A DNA stretch of 6,345 nucleotides from Actinomycetes bacterium (GTDB lineage: Bacteria > Actinomycetota > Actinomycetes > JAHEKZ01), in assembly GCA_027117675.1 (NCBI GenBank), contig JAJAYM010000132.1:1-6345 (forward strand), in the 5' to 3' direction. Shown here piece after piece: positions 1 to 5,824 of this stretch. The position numbers and the translations under genes are program-made. Each line of letters opens with the position of its first letter. Within the stretch, counting starts at the first letter, position 1. Below the pieces are notes generated by a model that was not told where the DNA came from, made no database searches, and worked only from the letters and a program-made list of their open reading frames with translations.

Positions 1-416
1 AGTTCAGTGGCTGCGTCCAGCGAAGGTTGCAGTTCGCCGACGCGCAGCCGGCGCTCGCGCCGAAGGACGCGTCGAAGTGGTTCGCCCATGGCCAGGCGCT
101 TCGGACCGTACCCACGGGACGCCGGATGCACGTTGATGATCGCCATCGTGCGACCTGGCTCGACCTCGACAAGAATAGCTCCGGCCGTCGCCGCAGGAGG
201 GTCGAGCAACGGCAGCCGGGAGACCACCTGCGTCCGAACGTCGAAGTGCGGCCAACCAAGCGCCGCGGCGACCTCGGGCACCCTGCCGCAGCCCTCCTGG
301 AGGGCCACGACAGACGCAGACGACTTCTCGATCACCGAGATCACCGCCGCGAAGTCGACGCCGGTGCCCCCGTATTCGATGTTGAGCTGCAGTAGCTGAA
401 GGGACTGCGAGGTCAC
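1..416 (-). CDS. Endonuclease/exonuclease/phosphatase (EEP) fold protein, N-terminal part
   Basis: This is the first 138 codons of a gene that runs off the left edge without a stop. The EEP fold covers metal-dependent phosphodiesterases and nucleases such as exonuclease III, DNase I and sphingomyelinase. Visible landmarks are the first strand LQLLQLNIEYGGTG (Asn12), the metal-binding glutamate in VVALQEG (Gln40-Glu41), VVSRLPL (residues 64-70) and INVHPAS with Asn95 and His97, followed by YGP as in several hydrolase members. The catalytic C-terminal half (the Asp-x-Asn and Ser-Asp-His regions) lies outside the window, so the substrate cannot be assigned. The GTG start at 416 is chosen because a strong AAGGAGGA lies 6 nt upstream (422-429) and the family N-terminus begins right there. 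No signal peptide is visible, so the protein is probably cytoplasmic. It is divergent from the transporter operon and shares its 218-bp control region. Family confidence is good; function is open. Confidence 0.8.
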   Translation of the reverse strand, partial: MTSQSLQLLQLNIEYGGTGVDFAAVISVIEKSSASVVALQEGCGRVPEVAAALGWPHFDVRTQVVSRLPLLDPPAATAGAILVEVEPGRTMAIINVHPASRGYGPKRLAMGEPLRRVLRRERRLRVGELQPSLDAATE

Positions 417-421
417 CTGCG

Positions 422-429
422 TCCTCCTT
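422..429 (-). promoter_or_regulatory. Ribosome-binding site deciding the GTG start of the EEP gene
   Basis: On the minus strand this reads AAGGAGGA, an almost perfect Shine-Dalgarno sequence, six bases before GTG at 416. The next in-frame ATG is Met91, in the middle of the conserved fold, so the GTG start depends on this site. Confidence 0.8.
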
Positions 430-443
430 CTAACGTCACCGTT

Positions 444-524
444 TGGTATCCAACGGTCATCCGCCAGACGATCCCGGTGAACACCTCATTACCCTGTCAT
501 CTGGCGGGAGGGGAAGGGATACCA
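444..524. promoter_or_regulatory. Two-tier interrupted palindrome in divergent promoter region, possible operator
   Basis: The outer arms TGGTATCC (444-451) and GGATACCA (517-524) are perfect inverted repeats. The inner arms CCGCCAGACGA (461-471) and TCATCTGGCGG (497-507) pair at 10 of 11 positions. Both arm pairs share the same centre, base 484, with 9-base unpaired stretches on each side between tiers. The left outer arm sits inside a smaller imperfect palindrome, CCGTTTGGTATCCAACGG (439-456, 7 of 9 pairs). The centre-to-centre distance of the outer arms is 73 bp, close to seven helical turns, so both would face the same side of the DNA. The region lies between two divergent genes, so an operator for a dimeric or tetrameric regulator is the simplest reading. 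The TTGG-TAT-CCAA core loosely resembles GntR-family sites, but no regulator gene is in the window. The symmetry is seen; the role is inferred. Confidence 0.45.
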
Positions 525-551
525 GCAGGACACTGACTGTTCACCTCGATG

Positions 552-570
552 TGTTGCCCTGACGGCAACA
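552..570. promoter_or_regulatory. Perfect 7-bp inverted repeat upstream of the binding-protein gene
   Basis: TGTTGCC and GGCAACA flank a 5-base spacer (CTGAC). The site ends 64 bp before the ATG at 635 and 7 bp before the best -35-like hexamer at 578. That position suits an operator or activator site. If transcription starts further upstream, the same bases could form a leader hairpin. No T-run follows, so a terminator is unlikely. Confidence 0.45.
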
Positions 571-577
571 AACGGTC

Positions 578-605
578 TTGTCTGAATGCTGGCCCCACCT
601 AGGCT
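578..605 (+). promoter_or_regulatory. Possible promoter of the transporter operon
   Basis: TTGTCT (578-583) and TAGGCT (600-605) are separated by 16 bases and fit loosely the actinobacterial -35/-10 pattern (TTGnnn and TAnnnT). Transcription would begin near 612, leaving a leader of about 23 nt that includes the ribosome-binding site. This is pattern matching in a G+C-rich region, so it is weak evidence. Confidence 0.25.
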
Positions 606-624
606 CAGCGCGACGCTGCTCACC

Positions 625-630
625 GGAGGA
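625..630 (+). promoter_or_regulatory. Ribosome-binding site of the solute-binding protein gene
   Basis: GGAGGA ends 4 bases before the ATG at 635. It settles that ATG as the start over the in-frame TTG at 578, which has no such site and would bury the signal peptide behind 19 extra residues. Confidence 0.75.
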
Positions 631-634
631 ACAG

Positions 635-2419
635 ATGAACCGCACACCTCGACGACTCTTCGCCGTCGTTGGCATCGGGGTGATGCTCGCCCTAGCAGTG
701 CCGCTCTCGTCAGCCTCTTCGACCGAGGACGACCCCCAGATCCTTCGGGTCGGCGTCCCCAATGACCTCACGACCGCTAACCCACTCTCGTTGCGATCGG
801 GCAGCGACTGGAACGTGGCCACCATTCAGTACGACATGATGCTTCAGTTCGGCAACGACGACCTGTCACCGCAGCCCGGACTCGCGAAAGAATGCGTCCC
901 CAACGGTGATTTGACCGAGTGGACGTGCACCTTCCAAGAGGGCGTCCTCTGGAGCGACGGCGAACCGTTCACGGCGCGCGATGTTGCGTTCACCTATGAG
1001 CTAGTGATCAACCAGGAGATTTCAACCTACGCACAATATTTCACCGAGGGCACCACCTTTGAGACTCCGGACGACACCACCCTGGTGTGGAAGTCGAAGA
1101 TGCCAACAAGCCAGCCGGAGACACCGCCGTGGATCTACATCCTCCCCGAGCATGTCTGGTCTGAGTACGCCGATCTCGACAAGGCCGACCTACGCGCCGT
1201 CGAAAACGTCCCATCGGTGACGACAGGTCCGTTCACGTTGACCGAAGTCGACCGAGGCCAGAACTGGACGCTGACCAAGAACCCCAACTATTGGGGAGAC
1301 GAGCCGAACTACGACGAGATCAGGTTCCAGCTCTTCACCAACCAAGACGCCATGGCGCAGGCACTGATGAATGGTGACATCGACGTCGCCACCAACGTCG
1401 AGTCAGCACTCCTGCCGTCGCTGGAAAGCGACCCGAACATCACCGTCCAGCGCAACGTCTCCGACTGGTGGCTCAACCTCGCCTTCAACTTCGGCGGGCA
1501 GGGCGAGGACTCCGACCCACTCTCCGCTCTCCAGGACAAGACGGTTCGAACCGCGATCGCTATGGCGATCGACAAGCAAGGCATCGTCGACAAGGCCTAC
1601 GACGGCGCGGCCACACCGGGAACTTCGCTCATCCGACAAGTCCCCGAGCAATGGCACTATGACGTCCCAGAGGACGAGCAAATCCCTTACGACCCAGACG
1701 CCGCCAACACCTTGCTTGATGAAGCTGGCTATCTGCGTGGCGACGACGACGTCCGGGTCGACCCGGCCACCGGCGACCGGCTCGTCATTCGAATGCCGAT
1801 CTCCCAGGAGACAGCCGGGGCCCTGCCAGCGGGTCAGTTGCTCGTCGGCTACCTCGACCAGATCGGCATCGAGGTGGAAATCTTCCCGGTCAACGAAGGA
1901 AAGATGTACTCGTACTGGAACGCTGGCGACTGGGACGCCTACATCTGGTACTGGACCGGCGAACCCGACCCGAACTACCAGCTGACGACGTTGATGTCTA
2001 ACCAGTGTGGCGAGCTGAGCGACGGCTGCTGGGCGAACGCTGACTACGACGCACTTGTCGAACAGCAGGAAACCATCATCGACCCAGAGGAGCGACAAGC
2101 GGTAGTGCAGGAAGCCCTCGCGCTGTCGTACGCCGAAGTGCCGTCGATAGCGCTCGCTTACCCGAACAACATCGAGGCCTACCGCAACGACCAGGTCACC
2201 AACTTCACCCCGGTGCCCGGCGACAACGGGTACCTCATCCCGAACTACAACAACGTCGGCATGGTCACGGTGGAACCAGCATCGGAAAGCAGCTCCTCAG
2301 CTGCAGGCGCGTCCACCGGCATGCCGGCTTGGGGTTGGGCGGCCCTTATCGGTGGAGTGGGAGTTGCCACCTTCGTGTTCTTCCGTCGACGCGGACGCGT
2401 CGACGAAGAAGAAGGCTGA
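635..2419 (+). CDS. ABC transporter solute-binding protein, family 5 (Dpp/Opp type), C-terminally membrane-anchored
   Basis: This 594-residue protein should capture a peptide, amine or similar solute outside the membrane and hand it to the two downstream permeases. The N-terminus is a signal peptide: basic residues 2-7, hydrophobic stretch 8-24, and a likely cut near SSASS (25-29). The RRLF at 6-9 leaves Tat export possible. Family-5 landmarks are PGLAKEC (81-87), WSDGEPFTARDVAFTYEL (about 106-123), TGPFTL (197-202), NPNYWGDEPNYDEI (216-229) and VRTAIAMAIDKQGIV (304-318). Cysteine pairs 87/98 and 458/465 could be disulphides. The mature N-terminus has no lipobox cysteine. Instead a Ser/Ala linker (549-562) leads to a membrane helix (about 565-583) and a basic tail, RRRGR. 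It heads a three-gene operon with 19 bp to the next gene. The ligand cannot be read from sequence; family confidence is high. Confidence 0.93.
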   Translation: MNRTPRRLFAVVGIGVMLALAVPLSSASSTEDDPQILRVGVPNDLTTANPLSLRSGSDWNVATIQYDMMLQFGNDDLSPQPGLAKECVPNGDLTEWTCTFQEGVLWSDGEPFTARDVAFTYELVINQEISTYAQYFTEGTTFETPDDTTLVWKSKMPTSQPETPPWIYILPEHVWSEYADLDKADLRAVENVPSVTTGPFTLTEVDRGQNWTLTKNPNYWGDEPNYDEIRFQLFTNQDAMAQALMNGDIDVATNVESALLPSLESDPNITVQRNVSDWWLNLAFNFGGQGEDSDPLSALQDKTVRTAIAMAIDKQGIVDKAYDGAATPGTSLIRQVPEQWHYDVPEDEQIPYDPDAANTLLDEAGYLRGDDDVRVDPATGDRLVIRMPISQETAGALPAGQLLVGYLDQIGIEVEIFPVNEGKMYSYWNAGDWDAYIWYWTGEPDPNYQLTTLMSNQCGELSDGCWANADYDALVEQQETIIDPEERQAVVQEALALSYAEVPSIALAYPNNIEAYRNDQVTNFTPVPGDNGYLIPNYNNVGMVTVEPASESSSSAAGASTGMPAWGWAALIGGVGVATFVFFRRRGRVDEEEG

Positions 2420-2421
2420 CC

Positions 2422-2442
2422 GTGGCTGACGCCAGGACATGA
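2422..2442 (+). other. Six-codon GTG minigene overlapping the permease start (tentative)
   Basis: GTG at 2422 follows GAAGG (2411-2415) at a 6-base spacing and encodes six codons (fMet-Ala-Asp-Ala-Arg-Thr) before TGA at 2440-2442. That stop overlaps the ATG of the next gene in an ATGA. The ATG at 2439 itself has only AGGA one base upstream, which is too close to work well. The minigene could therefore deliver ribosomes to the permease start by stop-start coupling. Direct reinitiation after the binding-protein stop at 2417-2419 would work as well, and chance is a real possibility. Confidence 0.25.
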
Positions 2443-3404
2443 GGCTCAGGTACGTCGCTCGCAAACTTGGCTGGGCGGCAGTCACGCTGCTCTTTGTACT
2501 CTGTTTCAACTTCTTCCTCTTTCGGATCATGCCCGGCGACCCGGCCGGTCTGCTCGCCCGAAGTCAGCGGTTGACCGAGACCGAGATCGCCGAGCAGCGC
2601 GCCATCTTTGGCCTCGACAAGCCGCTGCTCTCCCAGTTCTGGACGTACCTGCAGGAGACGTTCAGCGGAAACCTCGGCACGTCCTACCTGACGGGGTTGC
2701 CGGTACTCGAGACGATCGGGACCCGCGTCTGGCCCACCGTTCTACTCGTCGGAGTCGGTACGACCGCGGCAGTCTGGCTGGGGCTCAGAATGGGCATCAA
2801 GGGCGGGTGGCGACGCGGTTCAACCTTCGACCGGTCGAGCCTGTACGGGTCACTCACGCTCTACTCCACGCCTGAGGGATGGCTCGGCATGATGCTTCTC
2901 ATCATCTTTGCCGGCTCGTTCGGCTGGTTCCCGGTCGGCGGCTACGACTCAGGCGAGGACTACACCGGCCTCGCGCACGTCATCGACGTAGCCAAGCATC
3001 TCTTCTTGCCAGCAGCCACCCTTGCCCTTGGCTACGGCGCCTCGTACATGATTGTGATGCGCTCGTCGCTGCTTGAGGTCAAGGACGAAGACTTCATCGC
3101 GACTGCCCGGGCCAAGGGACTCACCGAAACCATGGTGCGTCGTCGACACGCTGTGCCTAACGCGATTTTGCCTTCGTTCACGCTCATTGTGCTCAGTTTC
3201 GGGTTCGTGCTCGGTGGAGCCATCGTGATCGAGACGATCTTCTCCTACCCGGGTATCGGGTTGCTGACCTATCAGGCCATCGACGCCTTCGACTACCCGG
3301 TCTTGCAGGGGGTTTTTCTCATCAGCAGCGTGGCAGTAGTCATTGCCAATCTCTTCGCCGACGTCACGTACGGCTTCCTTGATCCACGGATCGAGGAAGT
3401 ATGA
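2439..3404 (+). CDS. ABC transporter permease, DppB/OppB type
   Basis: This is one of two membrane subunits that form the translocation channel; 321 residues is normal for the family. About six membrane helices are visible, near residues 10-30, 97-119, 147-168, 188-208, 245-268 and 286-308. MPGDP (31-35) after helix 1 is the typical DppB motif. The cytoplasmic EAA loop, which docks on the ATPase, is at about 218-246 (DEDFIATARAKGLTETMVRR followed by PNAILP). YPGIG (270-274) and the C-terminal LDPRIEE (314-320) are also family-typical. The ATG start places helix 1 as in relatives, but its ribosome-binding site is poor, suggesting coupling to upstream translation. The gene overlaps the second permease by 4 bp. 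An intact EAA loop argues for a working partner ATPase, yet none is encoded here. Confidence 0.95.
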   Translation: MRLRYVARKLGWAAVTLLFVLCFNFFLFRIMPGDPAGLLARSQRLTETEIAEQRAIFGLDKPLLSQFWTYLQETFSGNLGTSYLTGLPVLETIGTRVWPTVLLVGVGTTAAVWLGLRMGIKGGWRRGSTFDRSSLYGSLTLYSTPEGWLGMMLLIIFAGSFGWFPVGGYDSGEDYTGLAHVIDVAKHLFLPAATLALGYGASYMIVMRSSLLEVKDEDFIATARAKGLTETMVRRRHAVPNAILPSFTLIVLSFGFVLGGAIVIETIFSYPGIGLLTYQAIDAFDYPVLQGVFLISSVAVVIANLFADVTYGFLDPRIEEV

Positions 3405-4327
3405 CCACGACCGACACCGCCGTAACCACCCTTACTGTCAGTCCTCGACGCCTGGTGTGGCAGCGCCGCCTCGACGCGCTGACGCGCAGCTGGGTCCTTT
3501 ACCGCCACAACCGGCAAGGCATCGTCGGCCTCGGCTTCATGCTGTTCTTCATCGCATTGGCGCTTGCTGCACCGCTGCTCGTCTCTCCCGAAGATATCGA
3601 GCCGGCTACCGCTCAGGGCCAGCCGAACCACTCCCCCTACGCCGGGTACCCGCTGGGCACCGACAACTTCGGCCGATCGGTCCTCGACCTCGTCATCGTC
3701 GGGTCACGCATATCCCTTCTGGTCGGAGTCACCGCCACCGTCGTCGCCGTGTCGCTCGGCGCAACCATCGGACTGGTCAGCGGCTACTACGGCGGCACCA
3801 AGATTGACGTTGGTCTCAACGCCATCACCAACTGGTTCCTGGTCATCCCCTGGCTGATCCTGGCCATCGTGCTGTCGTCGATCCTCGGCGCCAGCGTCTG
3901 GATCATCATCGTGGTCATCGGCGTGACATCGTGGGCTCAACCAGCTCGGCTGATCAGGGCGCAAGCCCTCAGCGTCCGAGCACGTCCCTATGTCGAGCGG
4001 GCACGGGTGCTTGGATGCAGTGACCGAGCGATTCTTTCTCGACATATCCTGCCGAACGTCGCACCGGTGATCTTCGCGAACGCGATCCTCACTGTCGCGG
4101 TCGCGATCCTCACCGAAACGACGTTGTCCATCCTTGGTCTGGGTGACGCCACAGCGATCTCGTGGGGCGTCATCATCGAGCAGGCATTCAGCGCCGGTGC
4201 CATGACCAACGGCTACTGGTGGTGGATGGTGCCGCCAGGAATCGCGATCGTCTGCGTGACACTCTCTTTCACCATGTGTGGCTACGCCCTCGACGAAGTG
4301 CTCAACCCCAAGCTCCGCGGGCGCTGA
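3401..4327 (+). CDS. ABC transporter permease, DppC/OppC type
   Basis: This is the second membrane subunit of the channel, 308 residues, of normal length. The cytoplasmic N-terminal tail (1-38) contains the family's WVLYRHNRQGIVGL stretch, followed by helix 1 (about 41-61). The DppC signature LGTDNFGRSVLDLV with SRISLLVG (85-109) precedes the core helices, near 105-128, 143-163, 165-178, 222-246 and 275-295. The EAA loop is at about 196-222 (RPYVERARVLGCSDRAILSR then HILPNVAP). The C-terminal LDEVLNPKLRGR matches the usual LRDxLDPRLR ending. The start overlaps the stop of the first permease as ATGA, indicating coupled translation and a 1:1 pair. Normally genes for two ATPases (DppD and DppF) follow; here the operon stops at a convergent gene. 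The role is firm; the solute is unknown. Confidence 0.95.
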   Translation: MTTTDTAVTTLTVSPRRLVWQRRLDALTRSWVLYRHNRQGIVGLGFMLFFIALALAAPLLVSPEDIEPATAQGQPNHSPYAGYPLGTDNFGRSVLDLVIVGSRISLLVGVTATVVAVSLGATIGLVSGYYGGTKIDVGLNAITNWFLVIPWLILAIVLSSILGASVWIIIVVIGVTSWAQPARLIRAQALSVRARPYVERARVLGCSDRAILSRHILPNVAPVIFANAILTVAVAILTETTLSILGLGDATAISWGVIIEQAFSAGAMTNGYWWWMVPPGIAIVCVTLSFTMCGYALDEVLNPKLRGR

Positions 4328-4338
4328 GCCAACGCTCC

Positions 4339-4353
4339 AGGCTCGCAGAGCCT
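4339..4353. terminator. Hairpin between convergent genes, possible bidirectional terminator
   Basis: AGGCTC and GAGCCT form a perfect 6-bp stem with a 3-base GCA loop, in the 25-bp gap between the permease stop (4327) and the aminotransferase stop codon (4353-4355). GAGCC at 4326-4330 could pair alternatively with GGCTC at 4340-4344. No T-run is present on either side, as is common for high-GC actinobacterial terminators. The position supports the call; the short stem weakens it. Confidence 0.45.
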
Positions 4354-5780
4354 CAGGCTGGCACGGCCGCACGCAGCTCACGGGCGAGCGTCTCGAGATT
4401 GGCGACGAACCGGTTGACGTCCTCCATCGTGTGCTGCACCGACATGGTCCACTGTTCGCACTTACCCCACGGCGGTAGGAAGACGTTGTTGTTGTGCTGG
4501 TAGAGCCAGTGCGCGTTGCCCCATTGGTCGTCGTAGTCGAGAAAGTCACGGTAGTTGCTCAGTGCCTCGGTGAAGATCACCGCCCCCTTGCCACCGAAAG
4601 CCCGCACGAATCCAGGCAGCTGGTACCTGGTGAGGATGTCTTCACAACCCTTCACCTGCACCGCACGCAACGTGTCAAGGTGGCGGTAGGCGTCCGGCGT
4701 CAGCACTTCCTGCAAAGTTGCGCGAGCGGCGGCCATCGTCAGTGGGTTGCCGTTGAACGTGCCGACCTGCTCATAGGTCCGATCCGCAATCAGCCCCATG
4801 AGTTCGGGGACACCGCCGATCGCGCCACAAGGCAATCCGCCTGCCATCGCCTTCGCGGTGCAGACGAGGTCAGGAGTGACGCCCAACAGCTCAGTGGCTC
4901 CACCCGGCGCAAGCCCGAACCCGGTCTTGACCTCGTCAAACGCGAGCCACGCGCCGTGCTTGTGCAATAGCGCCTTGAGGTCTTCGAGGTAACCAGCGGG
5001 TGGCGGGATGAGCCCGATGTTCATCATCACCGGCTCGACGATCATCCCAGCGATCTCACCGGCGTGCGTCGCCAATGCTCGGTCGACGGCAGCAAGGTCG
5101 CCGAACGGCACGATGACCGTGAGCTGAGCCATCGGGTCAGGGATCCCGGTGCTGTACCGAACTGAGTGTGGGGCCTCCACCGACCCTGCTTCTTCCAGCG
5201 ACGGGTAAACCGAGACCTGAGCGGCGTCGTGGTGTCCGTGATAGCTGCCTTCGACCTTGATCACCTTGCTGCGGCCGGTCGCCACACGCATCAGGTGGAA
5301 GGCGTCCATCGTCGCCTCGGTGCCTGAGTTGTTGTACCGCCACTGGGGCAGTCCGAACCGCTTAGCCAGTTCACGGCCGACGACGATCGCGTCCTCAGTG
5401 GGTTGCGCGAAGTGCGTGCCCTTGGTGACGCGGTCTTGAACGGCGGCGACGATCGCCGGGTGTGCGTGGCCAGCGAGCCCAACGCCGAAGCCGCCATGGA
5501 AGTCGGAGTACTCGGTTCCGTCAACGTCCCAGATCTTCGAACCCAAGCCATAGTCGACCCACACCGCACAGGGGGGTGCGTCCTGCCAGCTGGACGCCAC
5601 GCCACCGGCCAGTACGGACTCAGCCTCAGCTCGCATCGACTGCGACTTCTCGGTGCGGGCGAGCATGACCTTCTCCTGCTCGATGATGAGCTGGTCCATC
5701 CGGTCCAGCAACGGGTTGCCATCGTGCGCGGCTCCGTCGCCGGCCGACAGCCCTGCTGTGGTCGTGGCTGACAAGGACAT
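4353..5780 (-). CDS. Class-III PLP aminotransferase, glutamate-1-semialdehyde aminomutase-like
   Basis: This 475-residue cytoplasmic enzyme uses pyridoxal phosphate to move an amino group to or from an amine or amino acid. Active-site landmarks are NNSGTEATMDAF (150-161, phosphate binding), GSYHGHHD (178-185), IVEPVMMN (247-254), AFDEVKTGF (280-288, with Asp282 holding the ring nitrogen), and CTAKAMAGGLPCGAIGG, where Lys310 should be the Schiff-base lysine. GTFNGNPLTMAAA (340-352) is the usual cofactor-binding loop. These match the HemL-like branch, which also includes beta-amino acid aminotransferases. A true HemL is about 430 residues; this has an extra N-terminus of some 45 residues and sits with an oxygenase rather than haem genes, so haem synthesis is unlikely. 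The ATG is supported by AAGAGG five bases upstream. It lies 44 bp after the oxygenase gene and is probably co-transcribed with it. The substrate is unknown. Confidence 0.88.
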   Translation of the reverse strand: MSLSATTTAGLSAGDGAAHDGNPLLDRMDQLIIEQEKVMLARTEKSQSMRAEAESVLAGGVASSWQDAPPCAVWVDYGLGSKIWDVDGTEYSDFHGGFGVGLAGHAHPAIVAAVQDRVTKGTHFAQPTEDAIVVGRELAKRFGLPQWRYNNSGTEATMDAFHLMRVATGRSKVIKVEGSYHGHHDAAQVSVYPSLEEAGSVEAPHSVRYSTGIPDPMAQLTVIVPFGDLAAVDRALATHAGEIAGMIVEPVMMNIGLIPPPAGYLEDLKALLHKHGAWLAFDEVKTGFGLAPGGATELLGVTPDLVCTAKAMAGGLPCGAIGGVPELMGLIADRTYEQVGTFNGNPLTMAAARATLQEVLTPDAYRHLDTLRAVQVKGCEDILTRYQLPGFVRAFGGKGAVIFTEALSNYRDFLDYDDQWGNAHWLYQHNNNVFLPPWGKCEQWTMSVQHTMEDVNRFVANLETLARELRAAVPA

Positions 5781-5785
5781 GGGTA

Positions 5786-5791
5786 CCTCTT
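5786..5791 (-). promoter_or_regulatory. Ribosome-binding site of the aminotransferase gene
   Basis: AAGAGG on the minus strand lies five bases before the ATG at 5780. It favours this start over the next in-frame Met (residue 28), and so supports the long N-terminal extension as real. Confidence 0.6.
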
Positions 5792-5824
5792 CTCCGCGGA
5801 GGTTGAGCTCCGCCCGGTGGATCT

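Noticed and set aside
7..399. Two plus-strand open frames opposite the EEP gene
   Set aside because: Their translations are Arg/Ser-rich with no motifs, while the minus strand carries clear EEP motifs and a strong ribosome-binding site.
578..634. TTG start giving the binding protein 19 more residues
   Set aside because: No ribosome-binding site precedes it, the extra residues are not signal-like, and GGAGGA lies directly before the ATG at 635.
1403..2098. Long minus-strand open frame (231 codons) inside the binding-protein gene
   Set aside because: It is antisense to a clear family-5 protein, has no recognisable motifs, and such frames are usual opposite G+C-rich genes.
3704..4549. Minus-strand open frame (281 codons) across the permease and aminotransferase ends
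   Set aside because: It overlaps two well-supported genes, its translation is low-complexity (Asp/Arg/Thr-rich), and it would run through the convergent hairpin.
5792..5801. Perfect 10-bp palindrome CTCCGCGGAG between oxygenase and aminotransferase genes
   Set aside because: It has no loop to form a hairpin, sits next to the ribosome-binding site, and G+C-rich palindromes of this length arise easily by chance.
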